Assembly: GCA_000739535.1 (NCBI GenBank)
Contig: DF820464.1
Span: 713,069 to 777,068, forward strand
Direction of reading: 5' to 3'
Length of the DNA stretch: 64,000 nucleotides
Source: Candidatus Vecturithrix granuli
GTDB lineage: Bacteria > Moduliflexota > Moduliflexia > Moduliflexales > Moduliflexaceae
The translations under genes were made by a program, and so were the position numbers. Below are positions 35,905 through 43,922 of this stretch, piece by piece. Positions within the stretch are counted from its first letter, which is position 1; each line of letters begins with the position of its first letter. The notes beneath the pieces are model-generated. The model saw only the letters and a program-made list of their open reading frames with translations. It had not been told where the DNA came from and did not search any database.

Positions 35905-36462
35905 ATGGGACTCGCGCAGCGAAAATATGCGTATATCAGCGAAGAAGACTATTTACAGGGCGAAGAGTACAGCGATGTGCGCCATGAATATATTGACGGT
36001 CATGTCTATGCGATGGCCGGGTCAAGCGATAAGCATAATCAAATTACGCTCAATGCAGGAACGTTTTTTAACACGCATTTACCTGATGAATGTGAGGTGT
36101 TCGTGGCAGACATGAAAGTTCGAGTGCAATTGCAGCGGAGTGTCAGATTTTACTATCCTGATGCGGTGGTCAGTTGTGCTGAAAACGATAACGCGACCTA
36201 TTACCGGACGCAGCCCTGTCTCATCGTGGAAGTGCTGTCGAAGGCGACAGAACGGCAGGATCGCGGTGAAAAATTCTGGAATTATCAGCAGATTCCCAGT
36301 CTTCAGGAATATCTGTTGCTCAAGCAAGATGTCAAAGAAGCCATGCTGTTTCGCCGCCTCACCGGCTGGCAGCCGGAAGTGTATCGGGAAGGGAACATTC
36401 GTCTGGACTCCGTTGGGCTGGATATGCCGCTGGATGACCTGTATCGCAGAGTACAGCTATAA
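35905..36462 (+). CDS. Uma2 family (DUF820) endonuclease-like protein
   Basis: The 185-residue protein has the PD-(D/E)XK-like Uma2 pattern: YISEEDYLQGEEYSDVRHEY with IDGHVYAMAG, VADMKVRVQLQ, FYYPDAVVSC and LIVEVLSKATERQDRGEKF, then LQEYLLL. The D-x-V and E-V-L-S pairs supply the usual acidic residues. Uma2 proteins are numerous in cyanobacteria and multicellular bacteria and their function is unsettled. AAGGAGA precedes the ATG. It stands alone between repeat remnants. Confidence 0.9.
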   Translation: MGLAQRKYAYISEEDYLQGEEYSDVRHEYIDGHVYAMAGSSDKHNQITLNAGTFFNTHLPDECEVFVADMKVRVQLQRSVRFYYPDAVVSCAENDNATYYRTQPCLIVEVLSKATERQDRGEKFWNYQQIPSLQEYLLLKQDVKEAMLFRRLTGWQPEVYREGNIRLDSVGLDMPLDDLYRRVQL

Positions 36463-36510
36463 TCTGCAATTTCGCCTTGATGTCACGTCCGACTGTGCCG
36501 GCATCTTGCG

Positions 36511-36716
36511 CGGCTTTCTCCTGAGCAGGCAACGGCGATTGTGGAAATATTGCTGCAACAAGAACACCTTGACAAGAAACATGCAGGTTGCTATGATTAA
36601 ACCCCAAATTCCATATAAAGAAGAGCACAGGGAGTACACAACAATAAGGAAAGTGCAGGATACAAAAAAGCGACTTCCCCTTTGGCAGCGAGTTTTCGCC
36701 GACGCAGATTGATTTA
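36511..36716 (+). repeat. Module-tail repeat, copy B
   Basis: This is a diverged copy of 34641-34846, covering GAGCAGGCAACGGCGATTGT through GGCAGCGAGTTTTCGCCGAC. No frame is open. The stretch from 36463 to 36827 holds only this remnant. Confidence 0.75.
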
Positions 36717-36827
36717 CCTGTGGCGTTGAAGCTTGTGGGAGAAAGGGGATCGGTTTTCATGAGAACAATTCATACAACAACGGGCAGCAAACGTTCATGA
36801 AATATGAAAGAAGGAAAGGAGAACATC

Positions 36828-37046
36828 ATGATACAGATATTGTATCAACATATCCTTGTGCAAGTCAAGCAACTGAATGTGTTAGAGCAGCTTCGACTTT
36901 TAGAGGCGATTGCCCAATTAGTGCAGCGGGAAACGGTATCGAAACCGCCGCGAAGCATTCGTGAACTACGAGGGTTGGGCAAAGAGGTCTGGAAAAATCT
37001 TGATGCTCAAGAATACGTCAATCAGGAGAGGGATTCATGGGAGTAA
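36828..37046 (+). CDS. Antitoxin-like protein of a VapBC pair
   Basis: The 72-residue protein has a helical N-terminus (VQVKQLNVLEQLRLLEAIAQ) and then SIRELRGLGKEVWKNLDAQE and YVNQERDSWE. This is the pattern of small Phd/AbrB-independent antitoxins encoded ahead of PIN toxins, whose C-terminal acidic tail binds the toxin. The ATG at 36828 follows AAAGGAGAA. It overlaps the PIN gene by ten bases. A close paralogue is at 38864. Confidence 0.75.
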   Translation: MIQILYQHILVQVKQLNVLEQLRLLEAIAQLVQRETVSKPPRSIRELRGLGKEVWKNLDAQEYVNQERDSWE

Positions 37047-37411
37047 ATACAGATTGGATTCGTCAATGCCAGCAGGCTATTGTTGGCCTGGACACTGCAC
37101 CGCTGATTTATTACATTGAAGAGCATCCTCACTATCTTAAAGTAGTTGATCCGTTTTTTGACGCGTTGGATCGGGGGGAATTCACGGTCATTACATCTAC
37201 AGTAACGTTATTGGAAGTCCTGGTTCAGCCCTTGCGTTCTGGTGAAACGACATTGATTGATGAATATAAAGACATCTTGTTACACGCTCCAAACGTTACC
37301 ACTTTTGATATGAATCCCGTGATTGCCGAAGAAGCATCGAAATTGAGAGCCAACTATCGGCTTCGCACTCCTGACGCAATTCAAATTGCTACTGCTCTTC
37401 AGGGAAAGTGA
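37037..37411 (+). CDS. PIN-domain toxin (VapC-like), 3' end truncated
   Basis: The 124-residue protein has PIN motifs GLDTAPLIYYIEE (first aspartate), TLLEVLVQP (glutamate) and LRTPDAIQIATA (third acidic residue). It then ends abruptly in QGK and TGA at 37409. The fourth acidic motif and the last strand, normally 15-25 residues further on, are missing. The stop codon lies inside the second dispersed repeat (37402-37513), so a deletion joining to that repeat explains the truncation. RNase activity may be lost. Confidence 0.85.
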   Translation: MGVNTDWIRQCQQAIVGLDTAPLIYYIEEHPHYLKVVDPFFDALDRGEFTVITSTVTLLEVLVQPLRSGETTLIDEYKDILLHAPNVTTFDMNPVIAEEASKLRANYRLRTPDAIQIATALQGK

Positions 37412-37513
37412 AAAGCCATGCCGACTAATCTTCCTTCACGAATCCTCCTGACATGCAATCCATGTCGTTTAACGCGAAATCACTTGAAATTCATGGCATA
37501 AACTATTATATTT
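37402..37513 (+). repeat. Second dispersed repeat, copy 2
   Basis: This copy of 35686-35796 starts within the last codons of the truncated PIN gene and ends shortly before the AbrB-like antitoxin gene. Confidence 0.7.
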
Positions 37514-37557
37514 AGAAGACGGGAACTTCATATTCAACATACAAGGAGGTGTAGCGT

Positions 37558-37779
37558 ATGGTTCTGACAACAGTACAGTCAAATCACATTTCTCTTCCTG
37601 AACCGCTGGTGAAACGGTTTTGGGGGAAATCATTCGAAATCATCGAAATCAAAGAAGGCATCTTGCTCAAACCGGTAGATGATGCTATCAGCCTGGCAAA
37701 GGGCTGTCTGAAGGGCACAGGATTTTCATCGCAACGATTCATGCAACTCAAGCAGACAGAAAAGGAGTTAGAACGATGA
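37558..37779 (+). CDS. AbrB-like antitoxin (VapB type)
   Basis: The 73-residue protein has a swapped-hairpin AbrB-like N-terminus (MVLTTVQSNHISLPEPLVKR, then FEIIEIKEGILLKPV) and a C-terminal toxin-binding segment (LKGTGFSSQRFMQLKQTEKE). CAAGGAGGTG precedes the ATG. It overlaps the next PIN gene by four bases (ATGA), indicating translational coupling. Confidence 0.85.
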   Translation: MVLTTVQSNHISLPEPLVKRFWGKSFEIIEIKEGILLKPVDDAISLAKGCLKGTGFSSQRFMQLKQTEKELER

Positions 37780-38192
37780 GCGAACACTATGTGATGGATG
37801 CCTGCGCATTACTGGCTTTTTTGAATGCGGAGCAGGGCGGCGATAATGTTGAAGCGTTGCTGCGAAAGGCAAATACACCTGAATGTACCCTGTATATGCA
37901 CAAATTGAATGTGCTGGAAATTTATTATGGCGTGTTTCGTGATGTCAGCCCGGAGAAAGCAGAAGAAACCCTAAACACCATCCATTCCTTGCCAATTACG
38001 ATTGTTGATGTGCTGTCAGATGCGGTTTTCAAAGAAGCCGGGCGATTAAAAGCCACCTATAAAATCTCGCTTGCAGATGCAATAGCTCTGGCAGAAGCCA
38101 AAACGAGAGACGTTCAATTGCTCACTTCCGATCATCATGAATTTGATTCGATTGACGCTCAGAAGGATGTGAAGTTTTATTGGATTCGATAA
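37776..38192 (+). CDS. PIN-domain toxin (VapC-like), complete
   Basis: The 138-residue protein has all four PIN acidic positions: YVMDACALLAFLN, KLNVLEIYYGVF, ISLADAIALAEA and LLTSDHHEFDSI. It is the expected length and coupled to the AbrB-like antitoxin, so this is probably the only intact VapBC-type system of the island. The proposed activity is Mg-dependent RNA cleavage. Confidence 0.92.
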   Translation: MSEHYVMDACALLAFLNAEQGGDNVEALLRKANTPECTLYMHKLNVLEIYYGVFRDVSPEKAEETLNTIHSLPITIVDVLSDAVFKEAGRLKATYKISLADAIALAEAKTRDVQLLTSDHHEFDSIDAQKDVKFYWIR

Positions 38193-38370
38193 GGCTGGAG
38201 CGTGATCTGGACGTCACTGGTACGGGACTTTCTATTGAATCATATATCCGGTATCTGCGGACAAAATACGGAGAATTGTATCACTTGTAGCTTTTTCGTT
38301 TCATCATGTTGCACATTCGCCTTGTAAGGCTTTATTCTGGACAGATAGCGAGGATTACGGAGGTATTCCA

Positions 38371-38496
38371 GTGACAAGAACACCTTGACAAGGAACATCA
38401 AATTTGAGAGGATTAAAAATAAATTCCGCACAAACAAGAGCTCAGGGAGTCCACAAAATAAGGAGAGTGCAGGATGCAAAAAAGCGACTTACCTTA
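38371..38496 (+). repeat. Module-tail repeat, copy C
   Basis: GACAAGAACACCTTGACAAG through ATGCAAAAAAGCGACTTACC matches the spacer and small-gene start of copy A. The copy breaks at 38496, three bases before the YgiT-like pseudogene. The gap 38193-38498 holds nothing else. Confidence 0.75.
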
Positions 38497-38498
38497 AT

Positions 38499-38750
38499 AT
38501 GATACAGATCTGTCATTTTTGCGGCAATAAAAATTTTCGAAAACGGACTGTACAGTATATTTACTGACATAATGGCAATTTCTTGCTGGTGAATAATGTA
38601 CCATGCGTTGAATGTGAATTCTGCGGCGAACAATATTTCGAGGCAGCCGTATTGAAAAAAATCGAACAGGATTATCTCGACATTTCTGTTGCCGGAAAAC
38701 CCGCAGAGAAAGAAATTCGCGTGCCATGTGAAGATTTTGCACTGGTATAA
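38499..38750 (+). pseudogene. YgiT/MqsA-type antitoxin with an in-frame TGA
   Basis: The frame of 83 codons encodes a zinc-finger antitoxin: ICHFCGNKNF (first C-x2-C), then TGA at 38565-38567, then HNGNFLLVNNVPCVECEFCG (second C-x2-C) and IRVPCEDFAL at the end. In homologues the TGA position usually lies in a stretch like YIYRHDG, so CGA (Arg) to TGA is the simplest origin. Everything else is intact. The usual toxin partner is absent. A further remnant (ARENIERIRKGRRNS) follows near 38785. Confidence 0.8.
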
Positions 38751-38863
38751 AAAATAGGATGCAGAAAGGATTAATTTGGGGATGATCGCCCGGGAGAACA
38801 TCGAACGCATCCGTAAAGGCCGGAGAAACAGCGCAGAAAATATTATTCAAGAAAGGAAAGAAC

Positions 38864-39082
38864 ATGGTTAATGCAGCGTATCAAAACATCCTTGTGCAAG
38901 TCAAGCAACTGAATGTGTTAGAGCAATTTCGACTTTTAGAAGCGATCTCCCAATTAGTGCAACGGGAAACGGTCTCGAAACCGCCGCGAAGCATTCGTGA
39001 ACTACGAGGGTTGGGCAAAGAGGTCTGGAAAAATGTTGATGCGCAAGAATACGTCAATCAGGAGCGCGTCTCATGGGAGTAA
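38864..39082 (+). CDS. Antitoxin-like protein, paralogue of 36828
   Basis: The 72-residue protein differs from the one at 36828-37046 at only a few residues (VQVKQLNVLEQFRLLEAISQ; IRELRGLGKEVWKNVDAQE). AAGGAAAGAA precedes the ATG. The toxin gene behind it is reduced to 19 codons, so this is an orphan antitoxin left by duplication and deletion. It could still neutralise toxins of the same type. Confidence 0.75.
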   Translation: MVNAAYQNILVQVKQLNVLEQFRLLEAISQLVQRETVSKPPRSIRELRGLGKEVWKNVDAQEYVNQERVSWE

Positions 39083-39132
39083 ATACGGGTTGGATTCGTC
39101 AATGTCAGCAGGCTATTCTATTAACGTTATAA
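39073..39132 (+). pseudogene. Truncated PIN toxin remnant
   Basis: MGVNTGWIRQCQQAI matches the first 15 residues of the PIN protein at 37037 (one difference) and then runs into unrelated codons and TAA. The remainder of the toxin is deleted. Confidence 0.75.
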
Positions 39133-39150
39133 TGGAGGAATAGGTAGAGA

Positions 39151-39531
39151 ATGTTGCAACATCGTTTAGAGTGGGCAAAACATTACCTTGCTGATGCCCA
39201 GGCGTTATGTCACCAGAAACGCTTTAATAGTGCGGTATCACGGACATATTATGCTTCATATCAGGCCATGTGGGCCGCGTTGGGTGAGGCGAAAGACGGC
39301 AAAATTTGGAGACATTTGGCCATTATCAAGCACTTTGTGCGCTGATACCCGAACCATTCTCACACCGGACCAGGGCTGTTAGAGGAGAAACGGTTTGCTC
39401 TCAGACAATTATATACGTACCGGATTCAAGCTGATTATGATGTTGTTGAGCTTCATGAACAGACAATCCAACCGCTTCTTCAGGTTATCGAAAGCATTAT
39501 TCGGATTATCGAAGAACAGAGAGGACAATAA
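39151..39531 (+). pseudogene. HEPN-domain protein with an in-frame TGA
   Basis: The frame of 126 codons encodes a complete HEPN protein, broken once by TGA at 39343-39345. Before it: RLEWAKHYLADAQALCHQKR and AVSRTYYASYQAMWAALG, the HEPN helix pair. After it: TGPGLLEEKRFALRQLYTYR and IQADYDVVELHEQ. Both halves are collinear with the family. The next gene starts two bases after its end and is intact. A start downstream of the TGA could at most make the C-terminal helices. Confidence 0.78.
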
Positions 39532-39533
39532 CT

Positions 39534-39788
39534 ATGGCGCAAACATCCTTACAACCAACCACTCTGGCACAGGCTGTAACGAGCTTTGTTGATGCAATCC
39601 ATCGGATGTATGCGGGGATAGCCATTCGCACGGTCTCGAATTATGAGGATGAGGACCTGGCGTTCGAAATCACGATTCCGCCCGTATTTTCACGGGAGCA
39701 GGTGTTAGAAACGTGTAATAGAGCATGTATCACCATCGAGGATGAATATGATGTGTTTATTTTGCCTATCGTCGTGTATGCTCAATAA
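39534..39788 (+). CDS. Small hypothetical protein paired with the HEPN gene
   Basis: I do not recognise the family. The 84-residue protein has a helical start (SLQPTTLAQAVTSFVDAIHR), then IAIRTVSNYEDEDLAFEITI and a compact end (EDEYDVFILPIVVYAQ). It starts two bases after the HEPN frame, the distance expected for a toxin-antitoxin partner. It could be the antitoxin of the broken HEPN gene. It has no nucleotidyltransferase motif. Confidence 0.6.
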   Translation: MAQTSLQPTTLAQAVTSFVDAIHRMYAGIAIRTVSNYEDEDLAFEITIPPVFSREQVLETCNRACITIEDEYDVFILPIVVYAQ

Positions 39789-39956
39789 ATCTCTTTCAAA
39801 GTCGCTTATGCGGCAGCGATTGCGGCAGTGGTGCAAGGAGAGAACTATAGAAATGGTATATAAGCACGAATGGCTTATTCTGTTTCAAAGGGGGACGATT
39901 CTTTCTTATATACGATTCTTGTAGTTCTCACAGAGCGGTGAATATCTTGCCTTGCT

Positions 39957-41267
39957 TCAAATATCTATATCCAGGGATCGCAAGACCTCAACGGCTTCAC
40001 GAGCAACAACCTGGGCGCTTTCTGGGGTGAAGCGTGAGGCGACGGCTTCATAGCCGCCTTCTTCATAGGTCTGCGCCGTAGGCAGATAGCCGATGTAGCC
40101 GTTGGTATAGCCCAGAATACAGGTCTGTGCAAAAGGCGAGTTCTGTTTGATGGCTAAGCCGATCTCGACAAACAATTCGCCCGGAAATGCGAGCAGGGCG
40201 CAATTGCCGATCTTGATGCCCTGAAGCTCGATCTCAAGCGTCTCCTGCTGAGGAGCTTTGGCTTGTTGCGCCACGTTGTCTAATAACAATTCCGCATAGA
40301 ATTTGTTGACTCTGGCTTTGAGTAATTGTTCCTCAGAGGCGCCTTCCGCAATGGCTTGTTGTAAAACCGCTTGTTTGGCAATAAGATCGTTTTGAACCTG
40401 CTCAAGCGACGGCAGCGGCTTTAATTTCAGCGCAATGGTTTTGCTTTTTGCAACAACCACAATTTCCGATTGTAATTCGATGGTTTCGAAGATTTTGAGC
40501 ACTTCACCAGCCAGCATGTTTCCGAGCTTTTCAGCCCGCTCGAAAGTGCGTCCCGGTATGGGATAGCCGAGTGCGCTGAGATCCGCAGAATGCCCGGTGT
40601 TAATATCTCCGGTCGCGCCGTTCGTAAACATGGACAGGAATCCATCCCCTTTGACGCGCTCCATGAGGCGCGTCGCATAGCCGGGATAGTCGGCAGTAAT
40701 CAGCAGATTGTCAGGGCCTAACACGACCGGGTGACAGGTATAATTGATAAGTACTCCCCCGGGCCGCCCGTTCGCAAAATCAAAGCGCAATACGCCGACT
40801 TGCGGGTCAACGGGCAAGCCATCAGGATGTCTGCGATTCACTCCAATCCCCTGAATCGTCCCGCAACCGACGCCAATTCTGGCCGGTTCCCGCACGCTCC
40901 AGGCCGCATAAATACCCCCGGCAAGATCATCAATCAAATTTTGCATGTATGCGGCGCTGGCAATTTCTTTCTCATTTGGCCGCAACTCTGGACCTGAATG
41001 GGTATGCGTTGCCGCAATAGCAATGCATTCTTCACAGATCCCGATCTTCCGGGCCGCTAACGCTTTGACCTGTTTGACCATTTCCGCCGGAAGACACAGC
41101 AGGTCGGCCGCAACAATTGCTACAGGTTCTTGTTGTTCGATCACGAGGATGCGAGCGTACAATTCATCGTGGATACCTTGCGACACATCTTTTCGCGCCG
41201 CAAATCCACCCAACGGACAGCCGATATACGGCGTAATATTGACTTTACAGGTTCCTATGCGTATCAT
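39957..41267 (-). CDS. Neutral/alkaline ceramidase-like protein
   Basis: The 436-residue protein matches the N-terminal domain family of neutral/alkaline non-lysosomal ceramidases: IGTCKVNITPYIGCPLGGFA, ILVIEQQEPVAIVAADLLC, IAATHTHSGPEL (zinc-ligand histidines), NYTCHPVVLG, and FTNGATGDINTG. Bacterial proteins with this domain alone are widespread and may hydrolyse amides other than ceramide. There is no obvious signal peptide, so a cytoplasmic role is likely. It stands alone at the edge of the island with a palindrome upstream. Confidence 0.88.
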   Translation of the reverse strand: MIRIGTCKVNITPYIGCPLGGFAARKDVSQGIHDELYARILVIEQQEPVAIVAADLLCLPAEMVKQVKALAARKIGICEECIAIAATHTHSGPELRPNEKEIASAAYMQNLIDDLAGGIYAAWSVREPARIGVGCGTIQGIGVNRRHPDGLPVDPQVGVLRFDFANGRPGGVLINYTCHPVVLGPDNLLITADYPGYATRLMERVKGDGFLSMFTNGATGDINTGHSADLSALGYPIPGRTFERAEKLGNMLAGEVLKIFETIELQSEIVVVAKSKTIALKLKPLPSLEQVQNDLIAKQAVLQQAIAEGASEEQLLKARVNKFYAELLLDNVAQQAKAPQQETLEIELQGIKIGNCALLAFPGELFVEIGLAIKQNSPFAQTCILGYTNGYIGYLPTAQTYEEGGYEAVASRFTPESAQVVAREAVEVLRSLDIDI

Positions 41268-41374
41268 ATTGCTGACTTGTCCCTTTCTTGATAAGTGTAA
41301 CTACTCAGGCTAATATTTTATTGCCCACGAAACACACGAAAAGACACGAAAATTTTCTTCCTGTAAATAATTCT

Positions 41375-41489
41375 GGTAATGGTTAAATGGTAAATGATAC
41401 CGTTCCCTGAGCGGAGTCGAAGGGAACACGTTCAGGCTCGTTTCGACTTCGCTCAACGAGCGGATGCCAGTTACCGTTTAACCATTACC
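41375..41489. repeat. Palindromic element of about 115 bp
   Basis: GGTAATGGTTAAATGGTAA (41375-41393) pairs with TTACCGTTTAACCATTACC (41471-41489) with one mismatch. The interior includes CCTGAGCGGAGTCGAAGGGA, a motif often seen in dispersed bacterial repeats. No gene lies in 41268-41632. Confidence 0.65.
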
Positions 41490-41632
41490 ATAATTCTGTG
41501 TTATCGTACAGGTTAGGAGAAGGAGCATGAATTTGTCAAATTTATCTTGCCCTGTGTTGAGTTTTTAGAAGAGATGAGAACATAGACTCGACAAGCGACA
41601 AGCATACAGACCACAAGCATGGAGGAAACCAA

Positions 41633-42890
41633 TGGCAAGTAGAGAAATGATTCTTCGAGATGATGAGGGCACTATCATCAATCACAAAACACAGAAACGG
41701 GATACCTTAAGCGTTGATAAATGACGAATCGGGGAGATCGAAGCGGAGGGAGAAGGATGTAAACGGGAGCATCTTCCCGATATGACATCTGATGTGTTAA
41801 CCCATGCCCAGCAGCAGCAGATTGAACAGATAAAAAAACCGAGCACGTGAGATGTAACGGGCAGCGTCCGGTCACAATCAAGATGACGCATGGCCAATTT
41901 GCCTTGCTGAATCAACGGTTTACGGATCGAGTAGGCCAGAAGAACTTCAGTTGGTTCGAATAGGCGGAACAATGTCGCCAGAGTTCTGAAAGTGAGCGGT
42001 GACGGTCTCGGTGTTGTTATTCTGCCAACTGGCGGAGTTATCATGACGTGTCAACCTTGCGGAGAGATGAAACTGGTGCGACTCTGTTGAGCGGTCAACG
42101 GATTCATGAGATTGTTGAGGAGGAAGCGCAGCGGCTGAGGGCTTCTACGGCGGCTCAGGCGAGGGCTGTTTTGGCAGGGGACACTGTCGTACCGAGGATG
42201 AATCAGGAGGTCGCCATCCAGGAGGGGCAGACAGAGGACGTGTTGCTGTGTGATGACGGCAGACAGGTGAAGACGCAAAAGGACTATCGGGAGAAGCCCT
42301 CGGCGTGCCCCTCGACCACTGAGGTGGTTCAGGAGCCTCAGTATGGGGGAAACAGAGCAAAGGGAAGGTCAATACGGATGTGCTGCTGCTCCAACGAGCC
42401 CAGGGCGGGTTTCGCTACATGATGGAGGGGCTTGTGAAGGGGCGGGGGCTGAAAGCGACCATGTGAGTGCAGAAGAGTTGGTCAAAAGGGCTCTTATCGA
42501 GGAATATGGGAAGCGCACGGAGGCGTTAAATCTTGTGGCAATGACTGATGGAGCCCGCGGTATTCGTCTGTTTTTTTGAGCGCGTATTGGGTTGTGGGAT
42601 CGTGCTGATTTTGGATGGGTCTCACCTGGAGAACAGGGGGGGGGAACTGATGAGCAGGATTGCCAGCACCACAACAGAGAAAGAGCGTCATTGTCGGGTT
42701 CTCCTGGGCTGGTTGTGGGAGGGGAATGTGGATGACGCCCTGCCCTCTCTGCGCCCATCTGTTTCTGTGCGTCATCAGAAGCCACATCAGGAACTGATCA
42801 CCTCTCTCACGCAACACACCGCTGAGATCATCAAATATCAGGCTCGGCAAGAGACAGGAAAACCGATTGGCAGGGGGCGACCGGTATTAT
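41633..42890 (+). pseudogene. Decayed transposase, ISKra4-like
   Basis: Protein-like text is spread over all three plus frames with many stops and frameshifts. It includes MASREMILRDDEGTI, MTHGQFALLNQRFTDRVGQ, IHEIVEEEAQRLRASTAAQA, PRMNQEVAIQEGQTEDVLLC, FRYMMEGLVKG, ALNLVAMTDGARGIRLF, GIVLILDGSHLENRGGELM and ELITSLTQHTAEIIKYQA. The order and spacing fit an ISKra4-type transposase of about 420 residues. G runs (for example at 42638-42646) are unlike the neighbours. The element ends inside an S41 peptidase gene. Its family assignment is from memory. Confidence 0.6.
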
Positions 42891-43497
42891 GTCGTAGATC
42901 AATGATCAGAGCGGTAATGTGCTTCTGATGGATTTCGTCAAACATGTGTTGCAAAAAGTCCCGAAAATTCATCTGGCGCTCAAGGGTCTTCGGATCGACC
43001 CTGAACGTATGTTCAAATTTTTCGGTTCCCATTTCCTGTAAGAAAAATTGTAGCGCTTGTTGATCCATGAACGTATTGCATTGAAAATAGCACATCTTCT
43101 GTTGAGAAAGAATCCGGGAATGAAACCACGCGCTTTTTCTGGCCATGACAGGATAAGTCTTCATAGACCTGTTGGCGGTCCATTGTACATCGTTCACAGC
43201 GGATGTTGCGATGGTCGAGATGGTCATGGTCTGTTCCGTTCCATCCAGCCCTGCCACGGTAAGCGTTAACGGTTCATTGTCGCGAATGATCCCTGCGAAT
43301 TGTAAGGTTGAAGGTTCTTGTAAATAATACGTGATCGCCCCCTTGCGGCAGATCTCATTTTCACATGACGCCAACTTGCCTAAATGTTGCCTCACGTGTG
43401 TCATCGGCATCCCGTTCACTGCCAGGATTTTCGCGCCTAAATATGTCATATTACTTTTTGCATCAAAATTCATCACATAGAAATCATCCAGGAGGAC
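42889..43497 (-). pseudogene. S41 peptidase-like fragment, truncated at both ends
   Basis: The minus-strand frame reads FYVMNFDAKSNMTYLGAKIL with a PDZ-like LAVNGMPMTHV, then VDPKTLERQMNFRDFLQHMF and HITALIIDLRHNTG. The last is the strand preceding the catalytic serine loop of S41 proteases (normally D-L-R-x-N-x-G-G). It breaks exactly there at the transposase end, so the catalytic part is missing. At the other end the homology stops at about 43497, where a nucleotidyltransferase fragment begins on the opposite strand. Confidence 0.7.
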
Positions 43498-43779
43498 AGT
43501 TACATTGTTCCTCGCAATTCCTCGATCCGGACAAAAAGACTGGATATTCTCACCGACCTGGCCCGGTCCGGCTTTTGTAATGTTGACCTGGTCTTTCTGG
43601 ATACCGACGATATTGTCCTGAAATATGAAGCGGTTCGTCAAAACAAGCTGGTTTATCAGACTGAAGATTTTGATCGTGGTAAACTATATTCCAGAATCCT
43701 TCGGCAGTATTTTGATTTCTCCCCTTATTTGAAAATTCAGCGAGCAGCCTATAAAAGGAGGATAGGGTTTTGTAAATAA
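43498..43779 (+). pseudogene. 3' fragment of an MntA-type nucleotidyltransferase
   Basis: The plus-strand frame from 43498 to the TAA at 43777 reads TKRLDILTDLARSGFCNVDL, VFLDTDDIVLKYEAVRQNKL, VYQTEDFDRGKLYSRILRQY and KIQRAAYKRR. This is the C-terminal half of MntA/MNT antitoxins. The N-terminal half with the G-S-x10-D-x-D motif is missing. The gene has no start and joins the S41 fragment directly. It is a separate copy from the MNT gene at 28805. Confidence 0.75.
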
Positions 43780-43922
43780 TGACTCATCATTTCCGTTCTT
43801 CCTGAGCCCGACAGAGGACATGTGCATTGGCGTCCTCCGACAGGTTCAGGACGAACGGTGTATACTTATTTCCGAAAGCATATCCTACTATTACAAAAAC
43901 AGGTCTTCATGTCACTTTATTG

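Noticed and set aside
43498-43641. N-terminal 47 residues of the minus-strand S41-like frame
   Set aside because: The plus strand of this stretch encodes a recognisable MntA C-terminus, so the minus-strand reading is an antisense shadow.
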